From Actinomycetes bacterium (GTDB lineage Bacteria; Actinomycetota; Acidimicrobiia; Acidimicrobiales; Palsa-688), in NCBI GenBank assembly GCA_021787035.1, contig JAJYMM010000052.1, positions 57,873 through 121,872 on the forward strand: a stretch of 64,000 bases of DNA, written 5' to 3'. A program made the position numbers and the translations under genes. A model generated the notes under the pieces. It was given only the letters and a program-made list of their open reading frames with translations, had not been told where the DNA came from and did not search any database. Positions 36,333-45,173 of this stretch are shown here, piece by piece; within the stretch, counting starts at the first letter, position 1; each line of letters opens with the position of its first letter.

Positions 36333-36400
36333 TCGTAACATCTAACATATATGCCCGAAACCTTTCGGTTGGGCTTACAGCCCACCGGCGGGCCGAGGGA
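36333..36400 (+). promoter_or_regulatory. Conserved leader element, copy 1
   Basis: About 30 nt after the -10 box lies CCGAAACCTTTCGG (36355-36368, perfect CCGAAA/TTTCGG arms), preceded by TCGTAA (36333) and followed by a hairpin TGGGCT-TAC-AGCCCA (36370-36384), then GCGGGCC and GAGGGA. The same ordered words recur before the second CUT1 binding-protein gene (42526-42588) at the same distance from its promoter. The element is probably transcribed, so it could act as an operator at DNA level or as an RNA leader. Confidence 0.55.
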
Positions 36401-36474
36401 AAGAGCGGCTCCTCTCCCGAGGGGCCGTCAGGGATCCTGTCCGTCCCCAAAAGGGCCGACAAGAAGGGGAAAAT

Positions 36475-37848
36475 ATGGTGACCCGAGCATCGCTCAAGCT
36501 CACGCGGCTGTCGGGCCGGGCAGCCGCCGCACTGGCGGCCGGCCTGTCCATCAGTACGGCCGCTGCCGTCGCAGTACCCGCGACAAGTTCGTATGCCCAA
36601 ACTGTGTCTGCAAGTTCGTCTGCCCCGACGGCTTCTATCAGCGTCTGGATGGAGGCCAGTGGCACTCCGGTTGACAACTACTGGGTTGCCCAAGCCAAAG
36701 CCTTCGAAAAGGCGAACCCAGGCGACACCATCAACGTCGAGTTCCCAGCGGCTACCGTTTTCAACTCAAAGGTCGCGGCTTCTCTGGCTGGCAACAACCC
36801 TCCTGCACTCACCTTTGGTTGGGGCGGTGGCCGGGAGTTGCAGTACATCAATTCTAAGGTGGTGGCACCTATCGGTGACGCTGGCCAAAACGACGCCGGG
36901 AACCCTTCCTGGAAGAAGGACTTCGTGCCTTCAAGCCTCGGGGCCGTGACGTTCAATAACAAGATCTACGGTATCCCCGTCGGTGGCACTCAGCCCGTCT
37001 TCTTCTTCTACAACAAGAAAACCCTGGCGAAGTACCATCTAAGCTTCCCGAGCACCACCACTCAGCTGCTAGCTGACGTGAAGACCTTGGCCAAGCACGA
37101 CGTCACGACCATCGCCCTTGGCAACCTGGGCGGCTGGGAAGGCCTGATGTACCTCGAGTACTTCGCGGACCGGATTGGCGGTCCTCAGGTGTTCCTCAAC
37201 ATCCAGGCCGGGAAGAAGGGCGCCTGGTCCAACCCCGCCATCATCCAGGCTCTGAGCGATATACAAGCTTTGGCGAAGGCGAATGCGTTCGAGCAGGGCT
37301 ACAACCAGATCGACTGGCCCACGGGCTTCCCAGACGCGCTCGTGCACAGCGGTACGGCAGCCATGCAGTTGATGGGTGACTGGGACATCGGCAACATGCA
37401 AGGCTACTTCCCGGGCTGGGTCGCGAGCGGCGCTATGGGCATCGGTTTCTTCCCGAGAGTCCCGGGTGGCAAGGGCAATCCTGCTGACCTGGAGGGGAAC
37501 ACGACCGACTACCTAGAGTTGGCTTCGCACCTCTCGCCTGCGGAGACCTATGTCGCAGAGAAGTTCGCGGCGTGGCTGTGCGCCAGTCCCGCTTATGCTA
37601 AGTTCGAGGTGAGCGAGGGACTCGTACCGGTCATCGCCGGCTCGTCCAAGCTGTTCGCTTCTTCGCCGCTCAAGCAGTACCTGGTGCCCATCTACAACGC
37701 CGTCCAACACGCCCCCTACTTCCAGTACTCCTGGGACCAGGCGCTTGGGCCCAAAGAGTCGACGCCGCTTTACAGCAACCTCCAAAAGGTGTTCGGGCTC
37801 ACTGAGACACCTCAGCAGTTTGCCAAGACCATGAACACTTACCTGTAG
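36475..37848 (+). CDS. Carbohydrate ABC transporter substrate-binding protein (CUT1)
   Basis: A 457-residue extracytoplasmic solute-binding protein (family 1), probably for an oligosaccharide. The Sec signal peptide ends near AVPATSSYAQT with no lipobox cysteine. The mature domain starts ISVWMEASGTPVDNYWVAQA and has the typical IYGIPVGGTQPVFFFYNKK and GTAAMQLMGDWDI segments. An AAGAAGGGG ribosome site precedes the ATG. A hairpin (37887-37919) separates it from its two permeases. No ATPase gene is in the operon, so a shared MsiK-type ATPase encoded elsewhere is expected. Confidence 0.92.
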   Translation: MVTRASLKLTRLSGRAAAALAAGLSISTAAAVAVPATSSYAQTVSASSSAPTASISVWMEASGTPVDNYWVAQAKAFEKANPGDTINVEFPAATVFNSKVAASLAGNNPPALTFGWGGGRELQYINSKVVAPIGDAGQNDAGNPSWKKDFVPSSLGAVTFNNKIYGIPVGGTQPVFFFYNKKTLAKYHLSFPSTTTQLLADVKTLAKHDVTTIALGNLGGWEGLMYLEYFADRIGGPQVFLNIQAGKKGAWSNPAIIQALSDIQALAKANAFEQGYNQIDWPTGFPDALVHSGTAAMQLMGDWDIGNMQGYFPGWVASGAMGIGFFPRVPGGKGNPADLEGNTTDYLELASHLSPAETYVAEKFAAWLCASPAYAKFEVSEGLVPVIAGSSKLFASSPLKQYLVPIYNAVQHAPYFQYSWDQALGPKESTPLYSNLQKVFGLTETPQQFAKTMNTYL

Positions 37849-37886
37849 AGTGCCGCGGTTATTGGCTTGACGAAGTAGGACCTTGT

Positions 37887-37919
37887 GCCCGGCTCCAGCC
37901 GAGAGGTGTGGAGCCGGGC
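37887..37919 (+). other. Intercistronic 11-bp hairpin between binding protein and permeases
   Basis: GCCCGGCTCCA (37887-37897) pairs perfectly with 37909-37919 over an 11-nt loop. It starts 38 nt after the binding-protein stop, has no T-run, and probably acts as partial terminator or 3' stabiliser so that more binding protein than permease is made. Confidence 0.6.
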
Positions 37920-37942
37920 TCTGACTGGTGCGAGGTGGGCTC

Positions 37943-38902
37943 ATGGTAGCTAGTTCCGCAGTTCTCAACCGCAACCCGGCGGTAAGGACGCCTTCGGCTA
38001 AGACGGCCGCCCGGAGGCGGGCGTTTTTTACCGACCTGGTCGGGATGTCACCTACGTTGGCCCTGTACGGGGCATTTATCATCGTCCCTACGGTATTCGC
38101 CGTGTTCTTGAGCTTTACTCACTGGAACGTCGACGGCCCGATAAAGTGGGCGGGCTTCGCCAACTGGAGCAGGTTTTTCTCCGACCCGGTCTCATACCAC
38201 TCCTTGCTCGTGACACTCGAACTGGCGGGCTTCAGCTGGTTGGCGCAGACCCCAGTTGCCATGGCCCTGGGCATATTCATCGCTGGGACGCAGCGTTATC
38301 GTGCGGTCTACGCCACCCTTTACCTGCTGCCTCTCTTGTTATCGACCGCGGGTCTCAGCCTGATGTGGGAAGACGTCCTGTTCCCTCAGTACGGCGGCCT
38401 GGCGTGGCTTGGGCGGCACCTCCACATGGCCTTTCTCAGCCGTACGTGGCTGGGTAGCCCCAACCTCGCGCTGTATACGATTGTTGTGATAATCGCGTGG
38501 CAGTTCGTACCTTTTCACACGCTTATATTTCAAGCAGGCAGACGGGCCATCCCGGCCGAACTGTACGACGCAGCAAGCGTCGATGGCGCGAGCGTACGGC
38601 AATCATTTTGGCACGTGACCCTTCCGCAGTTGCGTTACAGCATCGTGACCTCGTCGACGCTGGTACTCGTCGGCTCGTTGACATACTTCGACATTATTTA
38701 CATATTGACCCAAGGTGGTCCCGGTGACTCAACCAGAGTGCTGGCTATGGACATGTACAACGTCGGTTTCAACCAGACGGAATTTGGTTATGCCAGCGCA
38801 ATCGCCACTGTACTTGGGGTCATAGGTATCGTCCTGGCCGTCCTCCTCGTCAGGTTGAGTGGGTTCGGTTCGATGGAGGGGACCCAGGAGGGCATATGGT
38901 AG
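37943..38902 (+). CDS. Carbohydrate ABC transporter permease (MalF type)
   Basis: The first membrane subunit of the CUT1 importer, with six predicted helices starting at ALYGAFIIVPTVFAVFLSF. The cytoplasmic EAA loop (ELYDAASVDGASVRQSF, then VTLPQL), about residues 205-230, docks with the ATPase. ATG 37943 follows a GGTGGG site; a GTG at 37928 is also possible. It overlaps the next permease by 7 nt. Confidence 0.9.
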   Translation: MVASSAVLNRNPAVRTPSAKTAARRRAFFTDLVGMSPTLALYGAFIIVPTVFAVFLSFTHWNVDGPIKWAGFANWSRFFSDPVSYHSLLVTLELAGFSWLAQTPVAMALGIFIAGTQRYRAVYATLYLLPLLLSTAGLSLMWEDVLFPQYGGLAWLGRHLHMAFLSRTWLGSPNLALYTIVVIIAWQFVPFHTLIFQAGRRAIPAELYDAASVDGASVRQSFWHVTLPQLRYSIVTSSTLVLVGSLTYFDIIYILTQGGPGDSTRVLAMDMYNVGFNQTEFGYASAIATVLGVIGIVLAVLLVRLSGFGSMEGTQEGIW

Positions 38903-39825
38903 CCACACTGACCAAGGCTCCGAGGCGCGCCGCGACCAGGCCGAGGGTCCCCACGAAGGCCGGGGCCCGGGCCTCGACGCTCGGGGGTATCAGGGGTAGG
39001 TCGAAGGCCTCTCGCCTTGGGGCTTTTGTCCTCGGGACCATCTGGCTGGTGTTCGTCCTGGCGCCGATCTATTACATGGTGCTCATAAGCTTCAGGTCGC
39101 CTGCGCAGTACCTCACTGCAAATGCGTGGCTGCCGACTGGTGGCCTGACGCTGTCTTCGTACTCGTCTGTGTTTGACAGCTCTGGGATCGGGACTTATTT
39201 CCGCAACAGCGCCGAGCTTGCCGTGGGCACCATCATCGTGGTCGTCCTCCTCTCGCTCGCGGCCGGGTACCGGATCGTGCGGCGGGGCTCTCGCTTCTCG
39301 GCCGTTTCGTTCCGAGTCATATTGTTTGGGATCGCGATCCCCATTCAAGCGATCGTCATACCCCTCTACTTCATGACTAACAAGATGCACATCTACGACA
39401 CGATGTTCGGCCTTATACTCGTGTTGGCGGCATCTCTCATCCCCGTGGCAGTGCTCTTGATGGTCAATTATCTTCGGCTGATACCGCGGCAGCTCTACGA
39501 CGCTATGGCGGTGGACGGCGCTGGGCCCTGGGGTATTTTTACCCACCTTGTCATACCGATGGCTCGGCCGGTGATGGCCGTTATAAGTGTCTATTCGGGG
39601 TTAGGGGCCTGGAACAATTTCCTCCTTCCGTTGATACTGACGCAGTCCAATAGCAACACGGTGCTCCCGCTCGGGATGTACAAATTTGCCTCGAGCGACC
39701 AGTACGCTCTCAATGTGCCCGTCGTAATGGCTACCGTTGTCCTCTCCGTGCTGCCCTTGCTGTTTTTGTACCTGGGCTTGCGCCGCCAGTTCGTGAAGGG
39801 CATTGGCGGGTTCGCGCTGCGTTGA
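38896..39825 (+). CDS. Carbohydrate ABC transporter permease (MalG type)
   Basis: The second membrane subunit, 309 residues with a basic 40-residue N-terminus and six hydrophobic helices. The EAA loop is QLYDAMAVDGAGPWGIF followed by LVIPMARP near residue 200. Its start overlaps the partner permease stop, and the GH3 gene follows after 75 nt, so import and hydrolysis are coupled in one operon. Confidence 0.9.
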   Translation: MVATLTKAPRRAATRPRVPTKAGARASTLGGIRGRSKASRLGAFVLGTIWLVFVLAPIYYMVLISFRSPAQYLTANAWLPTGGLTLSSYSSVFDSSGIGTYFRNSAELAVGTIIVVVLLSLAAGYRIVRRGSRFSAVSFRVILFGIAIPIQAIVIPLYFMTNKMHIYDTMFGLILVLAASLIPVAVLLMVNYLRLIPRQLYDAMAVDGAGPWGIFTHLVIPMARPVMAVISVYSGLGAWNNFLLPLILTQSNSNTVLPLGMYKFASSDQYALNVPVVMATVVLSVLPLLFLYLGLRRQFVKGIGGFALR

Positions 39826-39900
39826 GGGTAAGTTCTTTGGCCCGTGGCGGATCGAAGCTCACCCCGGTAACACTACTTTGACAGACGAGAAGGCAACCCA

Positions 39901-42339
39901 ATGACAAGCCCTATCTACCTAGATGCTTCCGCAGCGGTTGAGGACCGGGTGAGCGACCTGATCGATCGGATGGACATCGACGAAAAGCTTGCTCAACTGG
40001 GTGCTGTCGAGTTCCCGCGGTTGATGACGAAAGAGGGCGTGGACCGAGAAAAGGCGTTGGCAGTGGTGCCTCAAGGTATCGGACAGGTGACCCGCATCGG
40101 CGCTACGACTGGATTGGAGCCTGTCCAAAGCGCCGAATTGTTCAACCAGATCCAACGGGTGGTTGTGGAGGGGACGCGCCTCGGGGTACCAGTCTTGGTC
40201 CACGAGGAATCCTTGGGTGGTTACTGCGCCCGCGGTGCGACCGTCTTCCCTCAGGCACTTGCGCTTGCCTGCAGTTGGGATCCCCAGTTAGTCTCCGAGG
40301 TGGCGGACCGGACGAGGCGGCAGCTCATGGCGGTGGGGGCTAGGCACGGATTGGCTCCGGTCCTCGACGTGGCCCGCGACCCGCGCTGGGGGCGTCTGGA
40401 AGAAACCTACGGGGAGGATCCAGTTTTGGTGGGCGTCCTCGGCGCTGCGTACGTCAGGGCTATGCAGACAGACGACTTGAGCCGGGGGGTACTGGCAACC
40501 GGTAAGCATTTTTTGGCCCATGCGATGTCCGAAGGTGGCCGCAACCACGCTCCTGTGCAGATAGGACCGCGGGAGCTGCGGGAGGTTTATGCCGAACCAT
40601 TCGCAGCCGCCATCAGAGGGGCGGGGTTGGGGAGCGTGATGAGCTCCTATAGCTGCGTAGATGGCCTGCCAGGCAGCGGCTCAGGGCAAATACTGACTGG
40701 CTTGCTCCGAGAGGAGCTCGGTTTTGCGGGCATGGTAGTAGCTGATTATCACGCCGTTACTTTGTTGATGACCTACCACCGCGTTGCCGCGGACCGGGGG
40801 GAGGCCGCCGCGAAGGCAATCGTGGCGGGGCTGGATCTGGAACTGCCAGCACTCGACTGTTTCGGCGGGCCCCTGAAGGCGGCCATAGGTGCGGGTAGGG
40901 TGCCCATGGCTGTTGTCGACACGGCCGTGGGTCGAGTGCTTAGCGCCAAGATGAAGCTGGGGCTCTTCGAGTCGCCATATGTCGAAGTGCCCAAGGTGAG
41001 GGCCGTGTTCGAGGACCCGGCCAATAAGCGCTTGGCTCGCCGAGCGGCCGTCCGGGGTATCGTCATGCTGGCGAACAAGGGCATCCTCCCACTGAGGGGG
41101 GATCTCTCGAGGATCGCGGTTATTGGGCCGGCGGCAGATGACCGGCGTCTGCTCCAAGGTGATTACCACTATCCTGCCCACCAGGACCTTATGTCCGAGG
41201 AGCCGTTGAAGCCATCAGGGGACGGTAGCGCGGGGGCCTCTCCATCCGTGCTGAAGAGCTCGATCGATAACCCCGACACTGTGTTTCTACCGAGCGGGGA
41301 GGGCCGCTTCAGGCCCGGAGAGTATTACACCGATCATGTTACCCCCCTCGCAGGCCTGCGAGAGGCCCTCGGGCCTGGCGTCGAGGTAATGTACGAAAGG
41401 GGTTGCGACGTACTGGGGGATGACCGCTCTGGATTTGCCGGCGCGGTCGCTGCCGCCGGTGCTGCCGAGGTTGCCGTGGTCGTGGTTGGGGGTCGTTCTG
41501 GCCTGCAAGGGGATGCCACGGTGGGCGAGGCGCGCGATGCCGTCGACCTGCGGTTGACGGGAGCGCAAGAGCAACTGGTGAAGGCGGTTGCGGCCACGGG
41601 GACACCGACGGTCCTTGTCGTAATGAGCGGGAGGGCACACGTCCTCACGGAGATAGCTGACTTGGCGCAAGCGTTGCTGGTCGCGTGGCCACTAGGAGAG
41701 CAAGGTGGCAGTGCCGTGGCTGACGTGCTGACCGGGAGGGCGGAGCCCGGGGGGCGGCTGGCCGTGAGCTTGCCTCGAGCGACGGGCCAGGTCCCCCGTC
41801 ACAGCAGCCACCGGTCCGGTGGCGCCTTCTCGGTCTTTTACCACGACTATACAGACTGCGACCACAAGCCGCTGTTTAGTTTCGGGCATGGTCTTGGCTA
41901 TACAACATTCAGCTATTCGAGCATCAGTGTCGAGGGCGGCACTACTTCGTCCCCGTTGCGAGTTGGGGTGACTGTCACCAACACCGGGAGCCGCGCCGGC
42001 GAGGAGGTCGTCCAACTCTATGCCTCTGATCTGGTGGCCTCGGTGGCGCGGCCGGAGAGCTCCCTCATCGGCTTCACCCGTGTGGAGCTTTCCCCCGGCC
42101 AGGCGGCTCGGGTAGCCTTCGAGGTCCACCCGAGCCGCCTCGCCTTCTACGACGAGGACATGAACTTCGTAGTGGAGCCCGGCCAGTTCCGTTTCGCCGT
42201 GGGCAGGTCGTCTGCTGACCTGCACGAGCAGGTCGTGGTCGAGTTGAGCGGCCCGGTAACGGCCTACACGCAACGCGAGATCGTTCCCGCCGCAGCTACC
42301 ATCACGGCCATCGCTCAGGCCTCGCCCGTCACGGTATAG
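39901..42339 (+). CDS. Glycoside hydrolase family 3 (beta-glucosidase/beta-xylosidase type)
   Basis: An 812-residue cytosolic enzyme without signal peptide. The N-terminal TIM barrel has VLVHEESLGG, LDVARDPRWGRLEETYGEDP and KHFLAHAMSEGG; the nucleophile is probably Asp282 in VVADYHAV. The alpha/beta sandwich domain (AVRGIVMLANKGILPL) and a C-terminal fibronectin-III-like domain (VTVTNTGSRAGEEVVQLY) follow. Within GH3 the substrate may be a beta-glucoside, xyloside or similar. It lies directly after the CUT1 permeases, so it probably acts on the imported oligosaccharide. Confidence 0.93.
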   Translation: MTSPIYLDASAAVEDRVSDLIDRMDIDEKLAQLGAVEFPRLMTKEGVDREKALAVVPQGIGQVTRIGATTGLEPVQSAELFNQIQRVVVEGTRLGVPVLVHEESLGGYCARGATVFPQALALACSWDPQLVSEVADRTRRQLMAVGARHGLAPVLDVARDPRWGRLEETYGEDPVLVGVLGAAYVRAMQTDDLSRGVLATGKHFLAHAMSEGGRNHAPVQIGPRELREVYAEPFAAAIRGAGLGSVMSSYSCVDGLPGSGSGQILTGLLREELGFAGMVVADYHAVTLLMTYHRVAADRGEAAAKAIVAGLDLELPALDCFGGPLKAAIGAGRVPMAVVDTAVGRVLSAKMKLGLFESPYVEVPKVRAVFEDPANKRLARRAAVRGIVMLANKGILPLRGDLSRIAVIGPAADDRRLLQGDYHYPAHQDLMSEEPLKPSGDGSAGASPSVLKSSIDNPDTVFLPSGEGRFRPGEYYTDHVTPLAGLREALGPGVEVMYERGCDVLGDDRSGFAGAVAAAGAAEVAVVVVGGRSGLQGDATVGEARDAVDLRLTGAQEQLVKAVAATGTPTVLVVMSGRAHVLTEIADLAQALLVAWPLGEQGGSAVADVLTGRAEPGGRLAVSLPRATGQVPRHSSHRSGGAFSVFYHDYTDCDHKPLFSFGHGLGYTTFSYSSISVEGGTTSSPLRVGVTVTNTGSRAGEEVVQLYASDLVASVARPESSLIGFTRVELSPGQAARVAFEVHPSRLAFYDEDMNFVVEPGQFRFAVGRSSADLHEQVVVELSGPVTAYTQREIVPAAATITAIAQASPVTV

Positions 42340-42373
42340 ACCGTTGAGATGGGGCTAGGGCACCGCAGGGCGC

Positions 42374-42391
42374 AGTCTGCGCGTGCAGACT
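42374..42391 (+). terminator. Short hairpin after GH3, possible terminator
   Basis: AGTCTGC (42374-42380) pairs with GCAGACT (42385-42391) over a GCGT loop, 35 nt after the GH3 stop. There is no T-run after it, so termination is uncertain. Confidence 0.35.
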
Positions 42392-42490
42392 CGAAGCGGC
42401 CCCTTGGCGCGTTCTGGTTTGCTGCTGGCCCTTGGCCCGCTTCCGGGCTCAGAGGCCGGGTCGGCGAGGCGAGATAAAAAGCGATTGGGC

Positions 42491-42518
42491 TTGACCCACC
42501 TGGCGAAGTGATGATACG
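42491..42518 (+). promoter_or_regulatory. Promoter of the second CUT1 operon
   Basis: TTGACC (42491-42496), a 16-nt spacer and GATACG (42513-42518). The 387-nt gap 42340-42726 contains this promoter, the leader element copy 2, and about 140 nt more of untranslated leader before the AAGGAGG ribosome site of the binding-protein gene. I see no gene in it. Confidence 0.5.
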
Positions 42519-42525
42519 TTCTCAC

Positions 42526-42588
42526 TCGTAAAGTTAAGGAAGTAGTACGAAACCTTTTGGCTAGGCCTTGGCGGGCCTGGCTGAGGGA
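42526..42588 (+). promoter_or_regulatory. Conserved leader element, copy 2
   Basis: Contains TCGTAA (42526), CGAAACCTTTTGG (42548-42560), a short hairpin AGGCC/GGCCT (42563-42567 with 42574-42578), GCGGGCC and GAGGGA, in the same order and nearly the same spacing as copy 1 at 36333-36400. The CGAAACC word starts about 30 nt after the -10 box in both. The hairpin arms are not in strictly equivalent positions, so a shared RNA fold is not established. Confidence 0.55.
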
Positions 42589-42726
42589 TGCAGGATGGCA
42601 CTTGGGCAAGTTGCGCGAGAGGGTTTTGTGGGATGAGGCCGGACTGCTCGCAGCCAGTGCCGACCCTCAGTCTGGGTGTCCGAACGGCCGCACCTGCTAT
42701 GTCCACTAAAAAGGAGGGTCCTATAC

Positions 42727-44100
42727 ATGAGGCCAGGTAGACAAAAATCACGTGACGCGCGCCAGCGCCTTCGGTCAAAGCTGGCTGCAATTGCCGCGAC
42801 AACGGCACTTGCTGCAACGGTCACCTCGACGGCACTGCCGGCGTCGCAGGCGAGTGCCGCCACCAACACGCCGGTGACCTTGAGCTGGGAGATGTGGGTC
42901 AGCCCGAGCACTATCCCGTTTTGGGAGCACGACGCATCTCTCGTCCATTCCATGTACCCTTGGATCACCGTCAAGCTCACGGAAGAGCCGTCCTATTCCG
43001 ACTATTGGGTCAGGCTCCCCGTCCAGATATCTAGCAACACGGAACCGGACCTCGTCGCGACCCAAAACCTGCGGACTTCTAGCTACCAAGCGGGCTTCCT
43101 TCCCGTAAGTACGAGCCAGCTCAACAGCGAGGGCACCTCCGGGTTTTCGCTCAGTGCTTTTGACCAGGGTGCTGTCAACGGGTACAAGGTGAGCGGTGGC
43201 CGACTCATAGCACTACCGTACGACTTTGGGCCCCTGCTCATGTTTTACAACAAGACCGTCTTCGAGAAGTACCACATCCCATTGCCCTCGAACAACTGGA
43301 CATGGCCGCAATTTTATAAGGATATTGCGACTATTCAAAAGAAGAGCGACGGCGCCATATACGGTTACGCAGACGACCCGTTTTTTGATGAGTTCCTAAC
43401 TTTCGCCACAGACATGGGGGGCCACTATCTGACCCCGGGCGGGGCACTGAAGGTCAACACGCCTCAATTTGCGAACCTGCTCAAGGAGTACGTAGCCCCC
43501 GTAAAAAATGGCTTGGCGCCGTTGCCGCCATCGACTGCGTCGGTGACCGGGTCCTGGGACCTGCAGCAGTGGGAGTCGGGGGCTGCCGCCACCTACATTG
43601 ACGGGCCCTGGGACCTGCTACCCGACATCGCGGCCGTCAAAGCGGGGATCGAGCACTTCCAGATCGGCCTTGCTCCTTTGCCAAATGGGCCTAGCGGGAA
43701 GTCGTCTACCTTGCTGTCGGGCTCCGGATTTGGTATTTCTAAGGACCTCTACAAGAACCACCCGGGGGTCAACAAGGCGCAGCTTTTGTCTGATGCGATA
43801 AAGGCCATCGAAGTGATGACCGGGCCGAAGTTTGAGAAGGCTAACGCTGCCAGTGGCGACTTCCCCGCCCGGACGGCTGACTTCCCGTACTTTTACCATA
43901 CGCTGTCGACCTTGGGTATCACCAACGCGGCATCGCCGATGGATTATGCACTAAAAGACGCCGTGCCCTACAACGCGACCAACAAGTGGGCGGGTACCGA
44001 AGACGCCTTCAACTCTCAGATCGTTGGCGTGATGCAGGGTAGCATCAAGCCGATGTCGGCGCTCACCTATACAGAGGACAACCAGGGCACGCCTGCTTAG
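42727..44100 (+). CDS. Carbohydrate ABC transporter substrate-binding protein (CUT1)
   Basis: A 457-residue extracytoplasmic sugar-binding protein. The signal peptide has a basic head, a hydrophobic Ala/Thr core and a SQASAA end without lipobox cysteine. The mature domain begins VTLSWEMWVSPSTIPFWEHD; ALPYDFGPLLMFYNKTVFEKY and ATYIDGPWDLLPD are typical. The ATG at 42727 follows AAAAAGGAGGG. A strong hairpin separates it from its permeases, as in the first CUT1 operon. The ligand is unknown. Confidence 0.92.
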   Translation: MRPGRQKSRDARQRLRSKLAAIAATTALAATVTSTALPASQASAATNTPVTLSWEMWVSPSTIPFWEHDASLVHSMYPWITVKLTEEPSYSDYWVRLPVQISSNTEPDLVATQNLRTSSYQAGFLPVSTSQLNSEGTSGFSLSAFDQGAVNGYKVSGGRLIALPYDFGPLLMFYNKTVFEKYHIPLPSNNWTWPQFYKDIATIQKKSDGAIYGYADDPFFDEFLTFATDMGGHYLTPGGALKVNTPQFANLLKEYVAPVKNGLAPLPPSTASVTGSWDLQQWESGAAATYIDGPWDLLPDIAAVKAGIEHFQIGLAPLPNGPSGKSSTLLSGSGFGISKDLYKNHPGVNKAQLLSDAIKAIEVMTGPKFEKANAASGDFPARTADFPYFYHTLSTLGITNAASPMDYALKDAVPYNATNKWAGTEDAFNSQIVGVMQGSIKPMSALTYTEDNQGTPA

Positions 44101-44162
44101 GCAAAAAGAGGTCGCCTTGCTTATGTTGGTGCAACGCGACTTTTGTAGCGCCTAAACCCGAC

Positions 44163-44193
44163 GCCGGCCGGGGTTCCCCCAGCCCCGGCCGGC
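44163..44193 (+). other. Intercistronic 11-bp hairpin between binding protein and permeases
   Basis: GCCGGCCGGGG (44163-44173) pairs perfectly with CCCCGGCCGGC (44183-44193) over a 9-nt loop, 62 nt after the binding-protein stop. It mirrors the hairpin at 37887-37919 in position but not in sequence. Confidence 0.6.
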
Positions 44194-44237
44194 TCGCCAT
44201 TTCGTAGGTGCGCGGGAAGAGAGCAGAACGATAACAC

Positions 44238-45173
44238 ATGAGTAGCCAGTCTTTGACGTTACCGCGCGCGGCCGAGCCGGCGTCCCGGAGACCGCGCAGG
44301 CGAGGAGACGCGCGCGCTGCGCTGGCCTTTTTGCTGCCCAATGGCATTGGTTTCGTGGTCTTCACGGTTGCCCCGGCGATCGCCTGTTTTGCCCTTAGCC
44401 TCTACTCGTGGCCGCTCATTGGCACGAGCCATTTTGTCGGCTTGGGCAATTACCAAACGCTTTTCACCAAGGACCCGACATTTAGAGCGGCGATTGGCAA
44501 CACGTTTTACTTCGTGGCGGCTTACGTACCTCTCAACCTTCTGGTCTCCCTCGGCTTGGCCGTGTGGCTGCGGGGGTACAGCCGTGGACGCAGGATCCTT
44601 CGCGTCATCTTCTTCATTCCCGTGCTGACGCCTTTGGTGGGCGACTCCGTCGTGTGGAGCCTCCTTTACACCAACCGAAATGGGTTGATCGACTCGGTGA
44701 TCCACGCGGTGCTCGGAGTCCAGGGGCCGGAGTGGCTTTCAGCACCTCAGTGGGCGATGCCTTGCATCATTATCATGTCGGTGTGGCAGGGTTTCGGGTA
44801 CAACATGCTGCTTTTCACTGCCGGGATCCACGCTGTCCCAGAAATGTATTATGACGCCGCCCGCGTGGACGGGGCATCGAAGTGGAGGACGTTTCGCAGT
44901 GTGACGGTCCCGCTGATCTCGCCATCACTATATTTTGGAATCGTGATGACAGTGATCTCGTCGTTTCAGGTGTTTGCCCAGGCATATGTCCTCACTAATG
45001 GAGGGCCGGGAACGAGTAGTACCACCATAGTGCTGTGGCTGTTTGAGAAGGGTTTTAACGACTACGCCTTGGGGTATGCATCGGCTATTGCGTGGGTACT
45101 GTTCGTAATAGTCATCATCTTCACATTTGTCCAGCTACGGCTGCAGAGGCGATGGGTGCATTACGAGGTATGA
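44238..45173 (+). CDS. Carbohydrate ABC transporter permease (MalF type)
   Basis: A 311-residue membrane subunit of the second CUT1 importer. The N-terminus is basic, then six helices begin ALAFLLPNGIGFVVFTVAPA. The EAA loop MYYDAARVDGASKWRTF followed by VPLISPSLYF is near residue 205. The stop overlaps the next permease start (ATGA). Confidence 0.92.
   Translation: MSSQSLTLPRAAEPASRRPRRRGDARAALAFLLPNGIGFVVFTVAPAIACFALSLYSWPLIGTSHFVGLGNYQTLFTKDPTFRAAIGNTFYFVAAYVPLNLLVSLGLAVWLRGYSRGRRILRVIFFIPVLTPLVGDSVVWSLLYTNRNGLIDSVIHAVLGVQGPEWLSAPQWAMPCIIIMSVWQGFGYNMLLFTAGIHAVPEMYYDAARVDGASKWRTFRSVTVPLISPSLYFGIVMTVISSFQVFAQAYVLTNGGPGTSSTTIVLWLFEKGFNDYALGYASAIAWVLFVIVIIFTFVQLRLQRRWVHYEV

Noticed and set aside
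38788..39546. 252-residue minus-strand frame rich in His, Arg and Asp
   Set aside because: Antisense shadow of the MalG-type permease with no domain pattern or ribosome site.
39870..39900. TTGACA near 39877 as a promoter for GH3
   Set aside because: It is only about 20 nt before the GH3 ATG, leaving no room for a -10 box and leader; GH3 is more likely read from the transporter promoter.
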